NCBI GenBank assembly: GCA_022821935.1
Contig: JAJECR010000238.1
Span: forward strand, 1 to 19,178
Length of the DNA: 19,178 bases
Origin: Candidatus Latescibacterota bacterium
Lineage (GTDB): Bacteria; JAAXHH01
Reading direction: 5' to 3'
The translations under genes and the position numbers were made by a program. The notes beneath the pieces are model-generated. The model did not search any database. It saw only the letters and a program-made list of their open reading frames with translations, and was not told the origin of the DNA. How positions within the stretch are numbered: the first letter of the stretch is position 1; each line of letters begins with the position of its first letter. This document shows positions 8,288 through 16,266 of this stretch, in pieces.

Positions 8288-8290
8288 TTA

Positions 8291-8330
8291 CCACGAGTCC
8301 AGACGAGTCCAGACGAGTCCAGGCGAGTCC
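8291..8330 (+). repeat. Four tandem copies of a 10-bp direct repeat (consensus AGACGAGTCC)
   Basis: Units are CCACGAGTCC, AGACGAGTCC, AGACGAGTCC and AGGCGAGTCC, with two central copies identical and the outer ones differing by one or two bases. A degenerate fifth unit, AGCAGCATCC, follows. The tract ends 29 bp before the ATG of the epmA-like gene, in the only divergent intergenic region of the window. The 10-bp period is close to one helical turn, so each unit would face the same side of the DNA. It is either a regulator-binding array, an mRNA leader repeat or a slippage product. Confidence 0.85.
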
Positions 8331-8359
8331 AGCAGCATCCGTCGTCCCGGAAACCCGCG

Positions 8360-9688
8360 ATGTCTCGTATCGATCACCTGCTCCAGCACGGCATTGAAGC
8401 CTACCCCGCCCGGGTCAAGAGGTCGCATACCGTTCGCCAGGTCCGGGAATCCCGCAAGGCCCCCGGTGTTTCCGTACTTGCAGGCAGGCTGGTCCGGCTG
8501 AATCCGGACGCCCGGAGCGGCGTGTTGAAGGACTGGACCGGCTCGCTTGATCTGGATCTGGCCGACCCTGGTCTGTCCGGGATGCTGACCGTTCTTTCCG
8601 AGGGAGACCTGGTGGAGTGTGTGGGAACCTGGGACGGCGACATATGCACCGTATCCGCCATGAGGCTCCTGGCGCCCTGCCTGCGTGATACGCCCGAACC
8701 GGCGGCGGCCGGGGCCGTGGACATCAGGGCGTGGCTCCTGGCCCATACCCGTTCCTTCTTCGAATCCCATGGTTACACCGGCGTGGACACGCCGACTTTC
8801 ATGACGGTGCCGGATCTGACTCCGGCGCTGCATTCCTTCAGGACGGATTACGTAGACGGCGAAGGGAGATCGCGTCGCTTCTATCTGCAGACCTCGCCGG
8901 AACACTACATGAAGCGCCTGCTGGCGGCGGGGTGCGAACGGATCTACCAGATCTGCCGGTTCTATCGAAACGGCGAACGGTACGACACCCACCATCCCGA
9001 ATTCACCGGTCTGGAGTGGTACGAGGCCTTCGCCGATTACGGATCGGTCATGAAGACCACGGAAGATTACGTGACGTCACTGGCGGCGGCGTTCAATGGC
9101 TCCGGCGAACTGACCTACCAGGGGACCACGATCGACCTTCGGCCTCCCTGGCCCCGGCACCGGGTCAGGGACGTCTTCCTGGACCGGACGGGAATCGACC
9201 TGGATGACTGCGATTCCCGCGATGGATTCGCTTCCGCGGCCCGGCGCGGGGGATTCGAGGTGCGGGAGGACGACGGCTGGGACGATCTGTTTCATCGCGT
9301 ATTCCTGCTCGCCGTGGAACCAACGCTGCCCGGCGGCCGCCCGGTCTTTCTGACCGAGTATCCCGCCCGGTTGCCATCGCTGGCGCGCCGTGTTCCGGGC
9401 AACGGCCGGTACGTGGAGCGATTCGAACTGTACATCGGGGGGCTGGAGCTGGCCAATGCCTTCACGGAATTGAACGATCCGGCGGAGCAACGTGCCAGGT
9501 TCGAGGAGGACCTGCGGGTGAAACGTGCGCGGGAAGGCTACGACGGCGGTGTTGACGAAGCGCTGCTGGCGGCCCTCGAATACGGAATGCCCCCTTCGGG
9601 CGGCATCGCCTTCGGCCTGGACCGCCTGGCCATGCTTTTCGCGGATGCGCGCACGATCGATCCCGTGATCATGTTCAGAAACTACTGA
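8360..9688 (+). CDS. epmA: EpmA (GenX/PoxA)-like EF-P lysyltransferase with OB-fold N-terminus (442 aa)
   Basis: The catalytic half is a class II lysyl-tRNA-synthetase-type domain that matches EpmA closely: TSPEHYMKRLLAAGCERIYQICRFYRNGE at about 178-206 (motif 2), HHPEFTGLEWY, a FVLTEYPA-like strand (VFLTEYPARLPSLA), YIGGLELANAF, and motif 3 PSGGIAFGLDRLAML. EpmA activates (R)-beta-lysine and transfers it to elongation factor P. At the site where LysRS has Gly and E. coli EpmA has Ala, this protein has Ala (A417), which favours EpmA function. Unlike E. coli EpmA (about 325 aa), it keeps about 115 extra N-terminal residues resembling a LysRS anticodon-binding OB fold: YPARVKRSHTVRQVRE, then VSVLAGRLVRL...GVLKDWTGSLDLDL and a GD...VGTW strand. 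efp and epmB are not in the window. The start is supported by a weak GGA 8 bases upstream. Confidence 0.85.
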   Translation: MSRIDHLLQHGIEAYPARVKRSHTVRQVRESRKAPGVSVLAGRLVRLNPDARSGVLKDWTGSLDLDLADPGLSGMLTVLSEGDLVECVGTWDGDICTVSAMRLLAPCLRDTPEPAAAGAVDIRAWLLAHTRSFFESHGYTGVDTPTFMTVPDLTPALHSFRTDYVDGEGRSRRFYLQTSPEHYMKRLLAAGCERIYQICRFYRNGERYDTHHPEFTGLEWYEAFADYGSVMKTTEDYVTSLAAAFNGSGELTYQGTTIDLRPPWPRHRVRDVFLDRTGIDLDDCDSRDGFASAARRGGFEVREDDGWDDLFHRVFLLAVEPTLPGGRPVFLTEYPARLPSLARRVPGNGRYVERFELYIGGLELANAFTELNDPAEQRARFEEDLRVKRAREGYDGGVDEALLAALEYGMPPSGGIAFGLDRLAMLFADARTIDPVIMFRNY

Positions 9689-9723
9689 CCGGCACGCGAC
9701 GACTGAAACGAAACATCAGCAAA

Positions 9724-9730
9724 CAGGAGG
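9724..9730 (+). promoter_or_regulatory. Strong Shine-Dalgarno of the zinc dehydrogenase gene
   Basis: CAGGAGG lies 5 bases before the ATG at 9736 and fixes that start. The ATG at 9731 abuts the site and is out of frame. Confidence 0.8.
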
Positions 9731-9735
9731 ATGGC

Positions 9736-10776
9736 ATGCGGGCCTTGATGTATCTGGGCACTCGGCAGATGGAAATGCAGGAAGTCAGCGAACCGGGTGT
9801 CACGCCCGGCCATGTCGTGCTGAAGGTAGGCGCCGCGAGCATATGCGGTTCGGACCTGCACGGCTTTCTGGGCAAGAGCGCCAAGCGCGTCCCGCCGCTG
9901 ATCATGGGTCACGAGTTCACCGGGGAGGTCGTGGACCGCGGCCACGGTGTTGATAAACTTTCCATCGGCAACCGGGTCACGATCAATCCGATCCTGTCCT
10001 GCGGCCGGTGCGAAGAGTGTCTCCGTGGCCGCACCAGTATCTGTCCGCACCGCACGGTCATCGGCATCGAGCATCCGGGCGCCTTCGCCAACTACGTCTC
10101 CGTTCCGGCGGAATCGTGCTTCATGCTGCCGGACCACGTGGGCGATCTCGAGGGCAGCATGGTTGAATCCCTGTCGAACGCGTTGCATATCTTCGATCGA
10201 AGCCTGCATGGATTCATCAAAAGCGTGGCCGTCATCGGCGCGGGTACGCAGGGACTTCTCGCCCTGCAGGTGGCCCGGCACATCGGGGCGACCCGCATCG
10301 CGGTGACGGACATGGTCTCCTCCCGCCTGGCGCTGGCTTCCACACTGGGCGCGACCCATGCGATTGACGTAAGCGCGGATGACCCGGTGGATGCGGTACT
10401 GGACATGACGGACGGACGGGGTGTGGACCTGGCGGTCGAAGCGGTGGGTCACACGGCGACCCAGGAACAGGCCGTTCGGATGCTGCGTCAGGGCGGCGAG
10501 GCCGTGTTGCTGGGCCTGGGTGCGGAAGCCCCAATGGCCATTGATGGGGTAGCCATGGTGAACAGGGAACTTGTGGTCAGAGGGTCCTACGCCTACACAA
10601 GTCTCGATTTCGCCTATTCCCTTGAACTGATCTCCTCCGGAAAGATCGACGTCGCATCCATGGTCGTCTCCCGGGACCTCGAGCAGGGTCCCGGCATTTT
10701 CGAAAAACTGGTGGACGACCCGGGGGACCTGATCAAGGTGGCGCTTGTGCCGGGTTCAGCGGCCCGCGCCATGTAG
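9736..10776 (+). CDS. Zinc-dependent medium-chain alcohol/polyol dehydrogenase (346 aa)
   Basis: This is an MDR-superfamily dehydrogenase. Catalytic zinc ligands are visible as C37 (SICGSD), H59/E60 (GHE) and probably E144 (MVESLSNALH, the usual EPLSVALH position). The structural zinc lobe has C89, C92, C95 and C103 (CGRCEECLRGRTSIC). The Rossmann loop is VIGAGTQG (167-173), and D192 after the second strand suggests NAD+ rather than NADP+. Domain layout and length fit the sorbitol, threonine or galactitol dehydrogenase group; the substrate cannot be fixed. It follows the epmA-like gene by 47 bp and may share its transcript, with no evident functional link. Its last 21 bp overlap the 3' end of the opposite-strand lipoprotein gene. 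Confidence 0.92.
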   Translation: MRALMYLGTRQMEMQEVSEPGVTPGHVVLKVGAASICGSDLHGFLGKSAKRVPPLIMGHEFTGEVVDRGHGVDKLSIGNRVTINPILSCGRCEECLRGRTSICPHRTVIGIEHPGAFANYVSVPAESCFMLPDHVGDLEGSMVESLSNALHIFDRSLHGFIKSVAVIGAGTQGLLALQVARHIGATRIAVTDMVSSRLALASTLGATHAIDVSADDPVDAVLDMTDGRGVDLAVEAVGHTATQEQAVRMLRQGGEAVLLGLGAEAPMAIDGVAMVNRELVVRGSYAYTSLDFAYSLELISSGKIDVASMVVSRDLEQGPGIFEKLVDDPGDLIKVALVPGSAARAM

Positions 10777-13700
10777 CTTCACGGCTGCTCGGAACCCCGC
10801 CTGGGAGACCCAGCGCGTGTTGTAATCTTCCCGGTATTTCCGGTGATCGGCACTGTCCGGGTAATGGGATTCGATGCCGTATGGATAGTCTTCCATCCCG
10901 TGAAAGGGCAGGGGTTCGATCGTGGCGGCGGTCGCTGTATTCAAGTCACCTTCCTTGAGCCATCCATCGGTGTGCAGTACGAAATCCCTCGTCCAGCCAG
11001 GCGGTGGGGCGGGCAGGTCTGCGGCATCGAAGAACACCGTGATTTCCTCGCCCGAACTGTAGATGATGTAACGATCGTCGGACGCCTGTAACAGGGACGT
11101 CACGTCCCCGTACCGCGTCCTGTATCCCTCGAAAGGCAGCCACTGGGGTTCAGTGCTCAGCGTCAGGTAGTCTCTTATGAAGGGACCGAAGGGCGCCTCC
11201 CGGTACTCGCGGGAGTATCCGCGGTAATGGAGGTCCGCGGCTGCGGGAGATAAACGGGCGACATTCTGCTGGACGCGCTCGGGTTCATCAACTGTAAAAA
11301 AGGCCTCGCTCCAGTACAACTCCAGGTTCGTGGTGAGCCGGACGCGGTAGTCGTCGGCAGGGAAACGGTCCGTCAGGTCGATGAAGATGGTCTTGTGTTC
11401 CCCCGAAGGAAAGCCGGTGTACGGGATGATGGTCCGCCATTGTCCGGCACCGTCCGGCGCCTCCAGGTACGGCGGGACCACCGAAGCGTTCTGGCGCTGG
11501 GACAGGGCCAGGTTGGAACTGGGTTCGATGGGCATGATCCAGCCGCAGAGGTACAGGTGGATCCGTTTGGCGTCCTTCAGATCGCCCAGGTCGAGTGTAA
11601 TCGAATGGCGTTCGGGAACGCCCTGGAAGTCTCCGAGCACATAGTCACCTACGTAGAGGCTGTCCCTGGCGGTGAGCGCGGGCAGGATGTCGTGTCCGTT
11701 GTGGTCCCGGGCCGCCACGGGAAACCGCGGGTCGGTCACCGTATGGATCTCCAGGTCCGGGTAGGGGGGCGGGAGGTACTTTTCATCTACGTAGATGTCC
11801 GTCTCTGCCGGGTGATCGACGACCAGCAGTTCCATTTTGTCCATGTACACCGCGTCCCAGAGCTCCTCCACGACCCGGACCACGTATTTCCCGTCCTGTT
11901 TGACCAACTGGTCGCCCCGGATCTTTACATAGTCGTTCGCCGCGTCCGGAAAGGCCGGCGCGCCGGTTTCCGTCAAGGCGCCAATGGCGCTCCGCGTCAT
12001 CAGGTGCGTGACGAATACGTACCGGTCGCCGTTCCAGGTGTATAGGGATGGGCACGAACCTTTGAGCCGCTGGGGTTCGACGATCAGGGTGCGGGGTTCT
12101 GGATCGATCCGGTTCTGTGGGACGCCGTTGCTCCAGATGACCCGGATCACGTCGGCGTGTCCACGGGCGCCGAGACCGACGTGGGTGACAGGCGCGTCGA
12201 CCAGCAGTGACTGGTAATGCGCTCCCGCGTTGATTTCGATCGTGGAGCCTATGCCGTAGTAATTGTTCTTCCCGCTTCCTTCGAGCGCCGCGGCGAGCTG
12301 TACGTCGAGCCAGCCGTTTGCATTGCCGCCGTCATTCCGGAGGGCGGTCACGCGGCCCTCGGACAGCAGCACCAGGTCCACGTCGCCGTCATCGTCCAGG
12401 TCGCCGGTTTCCACGTCCCCGACGTCAGCCGGCAGCTCCGGAAGCAGGTCAGCCCGTTCCTCGAACTGGCCGTTCCCCAGGTTTCTGATCAGCCGGAGTC
12501 CTGGCCGGTCCGGCGCCGCGGCGCCGGCCAGGGCCAAGTCGATAAACCCGTCGTTGTCGAAGTCTACGGGCCGTACGGTGGTGACATCGAGGCCGTCACA
12601 CGCGTCGTCGAAGGCCGGTGATGTGTCCTCCCCGTCGAAACGGCTGCCCGTTTCGTTCCACAACAGCCGGCATCCGGCGCCTCCGGTCCCCGCCATAAAC
12701 AGGTCAAGCGTGCCGTCGTTGTTGAAATCGGCTGCGGCAACCACGTTTGCTCCATCCCCCCGGATACCGCCGAAGCGGTCGGTCCAGTCCACCCACCTAC
12801 CCTGACGTACGTTTCTATAAAAGCGGTGTGCGCCGCCGTCGAACAGCGCGATCACGTCCACGGCTCCGTCCAGGTCGAAATCGCCCCACGCAATCGGCTG
12901 GGCAGCCGGAGCGCCGGAAACGTCATTCTCCTCCGCGCCGGAGATTTCGCCGGCCGCACCGGCCGTGACAGCGGTTCCTCCGAAACCTGCCGTGGCCGTA
13001 GCTTCTTCGAACAGTCCGCCCTCTGTATGCCGGTAGAATCGAAGCGCCTTCCCGTCGGACGCCAGGATATCCAGGTCGCCATCGTGATCGAAATCCGCCC
13101 GCGAAACGTACATGGGCGAATTCGACGCGGTCGAATCGAAGGTCTGAGCCAGGACGTAGGTTCCGTCTCCGGTATTGTGATACACCCGGGACCGCCTGGT
13201 TCCGGCCGCGTGCAGATCCGCGTCCCCGTCGTTGTCGAAATCGCCTGTCGACAGCCGATACCACGAACGCGCCCGTTCACCGGTCCACGGGGTCGCGCGC
13301 ATCGCCCAGCCTTCAGAACGGTTGTGCATGACAACCAGTTCGTCCGGGCCTGACAGGACCATGTCCACGCGTCCGTCCCCGTCCAGGTCCGTCAGCGCCA
13401 GGTCCGCCCATATACCCCGCGCTTGGATCGAATCACCGATCAGTTCTTCTCCCGCGTCCACGAATCTCATATCGACCAGGGTGTCCGCAGCCACAATGGC
13501 GAGGTCGGGCGGGGACGTCCGGAAATTGTAGAGCGGGGGCGATTGCTGCGAAGGATCCCCCAGGCGGTCCCGCGACGAACGATAGGCCGGGTCCACTACG
13601 AGCAGGTTGCCCAGGATGCCCGCGCTGGATCCGGCTTCCGCCGCGTCACGACGGTTCAGGGCGTCCACCGTTCGGTCCAGCCAGGTCCGGATTTCGTCCG

Positions 13701-14319
13701 GAACGGGGACGAGCAACAGGGACATTCGTTCGTATCCTGCCGAGGCTTCCTGCAGGCGGCCCATTCGAACCAGGGTATCGTTCAACTCGACGAGCACGGC
13801 AAGGTTGTCCGGTTCGTACTCAAGCATGGCCTGCAATTCGCTCAGCGAGTCTTCGTCCCGGTGCGCCGGTCCACGCAGCCTTCTCATTTCCGTGAGATAC
13901 TTGTATCGGAGGGCCACGTCGGACTCGTTGTGGCCGATCGCCTGGGCCAGGATGGACAAGGCGCGTTCGCGGTCGCCCAGGGCCGCCACGATGTCGGACT
14001 GGATGGAAAGGACGGCGCCATCCTCCGGCGCGAGATCCACGGCCCGGTCGATGACCGCGCCGGCTGTATCGTCGTCCTGAAGCTTCAGAAGCGCGAGGGC
14101 CCGGTTCGCGTGGCCGAGAGGCTCTCCGGGCACTAGTCGGGCCACCGTCTCAAAAGACTCGGCCGCCCCTTTGAGATCGTTCCGGTACAGGTAGGCCAGC
14201 CCGGTGTTCTTCTCCGACAGGGCATCCACCCACACGTCGCGGGAGGGCGGCGAATCACCGCACCCCCCAAGCAGGCATATGACCAGAGAGATCGCAATTG
14301 CGCCTGTTGGCATCCGCAT
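10756..14319 (-). CDS. Large lipoprotein: TPR, FG-GAP/VCBS repeats, ASPIC/UnbV and a conserved uncharacterised C-terminus (1187 aa)
   Basis: I chose the ATG at 14319 because GAGG lies 8 bases upstream; a GTG at 14328 and an ATG at 14313 are alternatives. The N-terminus is a lipoprotein signal with a clean lipobox LGGC (Cys 20), so the protein is probably anchored in the outer membrane. Residues about 35-240 contain TPR-like helical pairs (for example NTGLAYLYRNDLKGAAESF, ANRALALLK). Seven Asp-rich calcium-loop motifs of the D-x-D-x-D-G-x-x-D type mark FG-GAP/VCBS blades at about 311, 360, 409, 480, 531, 586 and 640. An ASPIC/UnbV domain follows at about 669-735. The final 440 residues (from LKGSCPSLYTWNGDRY) have no function I can name; near the end is GWLKEGDLNTATAATIEPLPFH. 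It is last in the minus-strand run, 16-25 bp after the IMP cyclohydrolase gene depending on the start. Confidence 0.85.
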   Translation of the reverse strand: MRMPTGAIAISLVICLLGGCGDSPPSRDVWVDALSEKNTGLAYLYRNDLKGAAESFETVARLVPGEPLGHANRALALLKLQDDDTAGAVIDRAVDLAPEDGAVLSIQSDIVAALGDRERALSILAQAIGHNESDVALRYKYLTEMRRLRGPAHRDEDSLSELQAMLEYEPDNLAVLVELNDTLVRMGRLQEASAGYERMSLLLVPVPDEIRTWLDRTVDALNRRDAAEAGSSAGILGNLLVVDPAYRSSRDRLGDPSQQSPPLYNFRTSPPDLAIVAADTLVDMRFVDAGEELIGDSIQARGIWADLALTDLDGDGRVDMVLSGPDELVVMHNRSEGWAMRATPWTGERARSWYRLSTGDFDNDGDADLHAAGTRRSRVYHNTGDGTYVLAQTFDSTASNSPMYVSRADFDHDGDLDILASDGKALRFYRHTEGGLFEEATATAGFGGTAVTAGAAGEISGAEENDVSGAPAAQPIAWGDFDLDGAVDVIALFDGGAHRFYRNVRQGRWVDWTDRFGGIRGDGANVVAAADFNNDGTLDLFMAGTGGAGCRLLWNETGSRFDGEDTSPAFDDACDGLDVTTVRPVDFDNDGFIDLALAGAAAPDRPGLRLIRNLGNGQFEERADLLPELPADVGDVETGDLDDDGDVDLVLLSEGRVTALRNDGGNANGWLDVQLAAALEGSGKNNYYGIGSTIEINAGAHYQSLLVDAPVTHVGLGARGHADVIRVIWSNGVPQNRIDPEPRTLIVEPQRLKGSCPSLYTWNGDRYVFVTHLMTRSAIGALTETGAPAFPDAANDYVKIRGDQLVKQDGKYVVRVVEELWDAVYMDKMELLVVDHPAETDIYVDEKYLPPPYPDLEIHTVTDPRFPVAARDHNGHDILPALTARDSLYVGDYVLGDFQGVPERHSITLDLGDLKDAKRIHLYLCGWIMPIEPSSNLALSQRQNASVVPPYLEAPDGAGQWRTIIPYTGFPSGEHKTIFIDLTDRFPADDYRVRLTTNLELYWSEAFFTVDEPERVQQNVARLSPAAADLHYRGYSREYREAPFGPFIRDYLTLSTEPQWLPFEGYRTRYGDVTSLLQASDDRYIIYSSGEEITVFFDAADLPAPPPGWTRDFVLHTDGWLKEGDLNTATAATIEPLPFHGMEDYPYGIESHYPDSADHRKYREDYNTRWVSQAGFRAAVKLHGAGR

Positions 14320-14344
14320 CCGCACCACCTCGATTCAGGGAGGG

Positions 14345-15055
14345 TTAATACCTGTTGATGGCCATGAGTTCGCTGCGCCCGTCCGGGGCCACGCGTTTCA
14401 CGGCGATGGCGATCCGGTTTTCCCTGTCGAGGGCGTTCCAGTACGTCCCCATAACTTCCTCCGCCCCGCCTTCCAGGGGTATGACCAGGGGATCTCCCGA
14501 GAATCCCGGCAACGGGTCCCCGTCGCCGGAGTACGTTGTCAGGCAAAGGCCGAGTCCGGGCGGCGGCGGCGCCGGACGGTAAGTCACGCGGTCGGTCAGG
14601 GCGGGATCGACCGGATTCGCCTTGAGTATGTTAAGTGTAACGGCAGGCGTCCCCGACAGTTCCAGCATGCCGCTGATCCGAGGCGTGTAGTTCGGGGCGT
14701 CGGGCTCACGCTCCCGGGTGGCCAGGGCGTCGTCGAAGGCGCCGCCGTTTTTTAACGCGTCGTAAATGGTCTGCGACTGGTCGCCGTTGGAAACGATGTA
14801 TATCCCCGGCAGCTCGAGCATGGCCGGATAGATGATCAACTCCGGCGCGTCCAGCCTGGAGGGGTCGACCGGTTCGGTCCGCAATACGGGCCCTTCGATC
14901 TCGAGCCGGCGGTTTCGGCTGTGGGCGCTTCTGCCCATAATCCAGTAGAGCATCAGCCAGGTATCGTCTTCGGCCGACCGTCCGATGATCAGTCCCCGTC
15001 CGGGATAGCTGTTGGAGGCGATGTGTCGGGCGAAATTCCGTTCCGGGGCCTGCAT
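14345..15055 (-). CDS. IMP cyclohydrolase, archaeal-type PurO-like family (236 aa)
   Basis: This matches the IMP_cyclohyd (PurO-related) family, which closes the purine ring by converting FAICAR to IMP in the last step of purine synthesis. Family-typical segments are NSYPGRGLIIGRS (15-27), YWIMGRSAHSRNR (37-49), LIIYPAM, SNGDQSQTIYDAL (89-101) and EPDAPNYTPRISGMLEL (117-133). The length is as expected for the stand-alone enzyme. Most bacteria use bifunctional PurH instead; this family is known from archaea and from some bacteria such as Clostridia. No other purine gene is nearby. The start at 15055 has AAAGG about 7 bases upstream and lies 31 bp after the ATPase stop, so it is likely co-transcribed with it. 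N-terminal residues 1-14 are not diagnostic. Confidence 0.83.
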   Translation of the reverse strand: MQAPERNFARHIASNSYPGRGLIIGRSAEDDTWLMLYWIMGRSAHSRNRRLEIEGPVLRTEPVDPSRLDAPELIIYPAMLELPGIYIVSNGDQSQTIYDALKNGGAFDDALATREREPDAPNYTPRISGMLELSGTPAVTLNILKANPVDPALTDRVTYRPAPPPPGLGLCLTTYSGDGDPLPGFSGDPLVIPLEGGAEEVMGTYWNALDRENRIAIAVKRVAPDGRSELMAINRY

Positions 15056-15086
15056 GAAGTGCCTTTGTTTCTTGAAGACTATCTAT

Positions 15087-16241
15087 TCATTCGAAAAGGT
15101 TCAACTGATTGAGATTATCGGCCTGGGTCCGCTCGAGGGAGGACCGGTCCTCCGAGGTGTCCCGCTCCAGGAGCAAAAGGGCATCCCTTACGTTTCCGGT
15201 CACCTCCGCTTCCGACCCTTCCGGGACGGGTTTCAGAAGCAGGATTTCCTCCTGATCGATATCGGGGTCGGACAATAACGCCGCGCTGTGCGTGCTGATC
15301 AGCACCTGTCTGCCGGAGTTCCGCTGTATGCGCTGTATCAGGGCGGCAAGCCGGTTGACCATACCCGTGTGCAGACTGAGCTCGGGTTCCTCCAGCATCA
15401 GGAGCGAGTCGCCGTCGAGAAGCGCCCACAACATGCCGATCAGGCGCAGCGTACCGTCTGAGAACTGGTCCTCCCGCTGTATGCCTGCCCTGGGCCGCCA
15501 GTGGGCGTACAGGGCCTGGAGATGGGGACGGCCCGTTTCCTGGTCCCGTATGAATTCGAGTTGTTCGAGCCGTGGTACGGCCACCTTGAGTACCTGCTCG
15601 ATCCGGGACAGACGGGCCCTGCGCGTCCGCTCATGTTCCCGGGCGATCTTCTCCAGGAAATCCTGCCCGTATGGATCGCCCTCGAGGGTCCGGCCGCCGA
15701 TCAGGTCCGCATGACGAAGGAGCGGAGGCGCCAGGTGATGGTAGGTGATGGACTGAAAGAACCGGGCTATATCCCGGAAGGCCCGGTTGGCGGCGATCTG
15801 CTCCAGGTAGGTCTGCGTCAGCCGCACGAGGTCTTCCTGGTCGTCCTCGTTCGGCCTGTCGAGTATGGCGGTCCCGTCCCTGCTCGCGCGTTCGTAGGTA
15901 ATCAGTGTGTGCCTGTTTCCCCGGGCCTGCTGCTTGAGCCCCAGTTCGTACCGCCAGGTCTCCCGTCCGTTCACCGGGTCGGAGAATCGGACTTCGATGG
16001 CGATATCCGGGTCCCTGCGCGCGGCGAGATTCCGGATCTTGGTCATGCCGCCCCGTTCCACGACCGCCTTCTGCAGCCCGCCGCCCTCGACCTTCGCGAT
16101 ATCCCGCAGAAACCGGAAGACGTCCATCAGGTTGGATTTTCCGGACGCGTTGGGGCCGACCAAGAACTGCCTCTTTTGCAGGTCGACGTCGATCCGCGGA
16201 AAATTGCGCCAGTTTCTGACTTTAAGGTGGCTCACATACAT
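15087..16241 (-). CDS. AAA-family (ABC/SMC-like) ATPase with C-terminal clamp-binding-like tail (384 aa)
   Basis: This is a stand-alone P-loop ATPase of the RecF/OLD-like 'AAA_21' type. It opens with MYVSHLKVRNWRNF and has Walker A GPNASGKSN (29-37), an ABC-type signature QFSDGTLRL (259-267), Walker B SLLMLEEPELSLH (279-291) with catalytic Glu, and an H-loop ISTHSA (315-320). The middle third (about 130-230) is helical and unlike anything I can name. No TOPRIM, HNH or other nuclease domain is fused or adjacent, so a defence role is not supported. The last residues are NLNQLNLFE; QLNLF fits the beta-sliding-clamp-binding consensus QL(S/D)LF, suggesting a DNA replication or repair role. GGAG lies 7 bases before the ATG. 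It follows the enolase-superfamily gene by 25 bp. Confidence 0.85.
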   Translation of the reverse strand: MYVSHLKVRNWRNFPRIDVDLQKRQFLVGPNASGKSNLMDVFRFLRDIAKVEGGGLQKAVVERGGMTKIRNLAARRDPDIAIEVRFSDPVNGRETWRYELGLKQQARGNRHTLITYERASRDGTAILDRPNEDDQEDLVRLTQTYLEQIAANRAFRDIARFFQSITYHHLAPPLLRHADLIGGRTLEGDPYGQDFLEKIAREHERTRRARLSRIEQVLKVAVPRLEQLEFIRDQETGRPHLQALYAHWRPRAGIQREDQFSDGTLRLIGMLWALLDGDSLLMLEEPELSLHTGMVNRLAALIQRIQRNSGRQVLISTHSAALLSDPDIDQEEILLLKPVPEGSEAEVTGNVRDALLLLERDTSEDRSSLERTQADNLNQLNLFE

Positions 16242-16266
16242 GGGTCGCTCCGGGAATCCGAGGCGG

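Noticed and set aside
8291..8340. Repeat tract as a CRISPR array
   Set aside because: Units are 10 bp with no spacers and no cas genes nearby; it is a simple tandem repeat.
15087..16241. ATPase as part of an OLD/Gabija, Septu or RloA-like defence system
   Set aside because: No TOPRIM, HNH, helicase or DUF4276-like partner is fused or adjacent; neighbours are metabolic genes.
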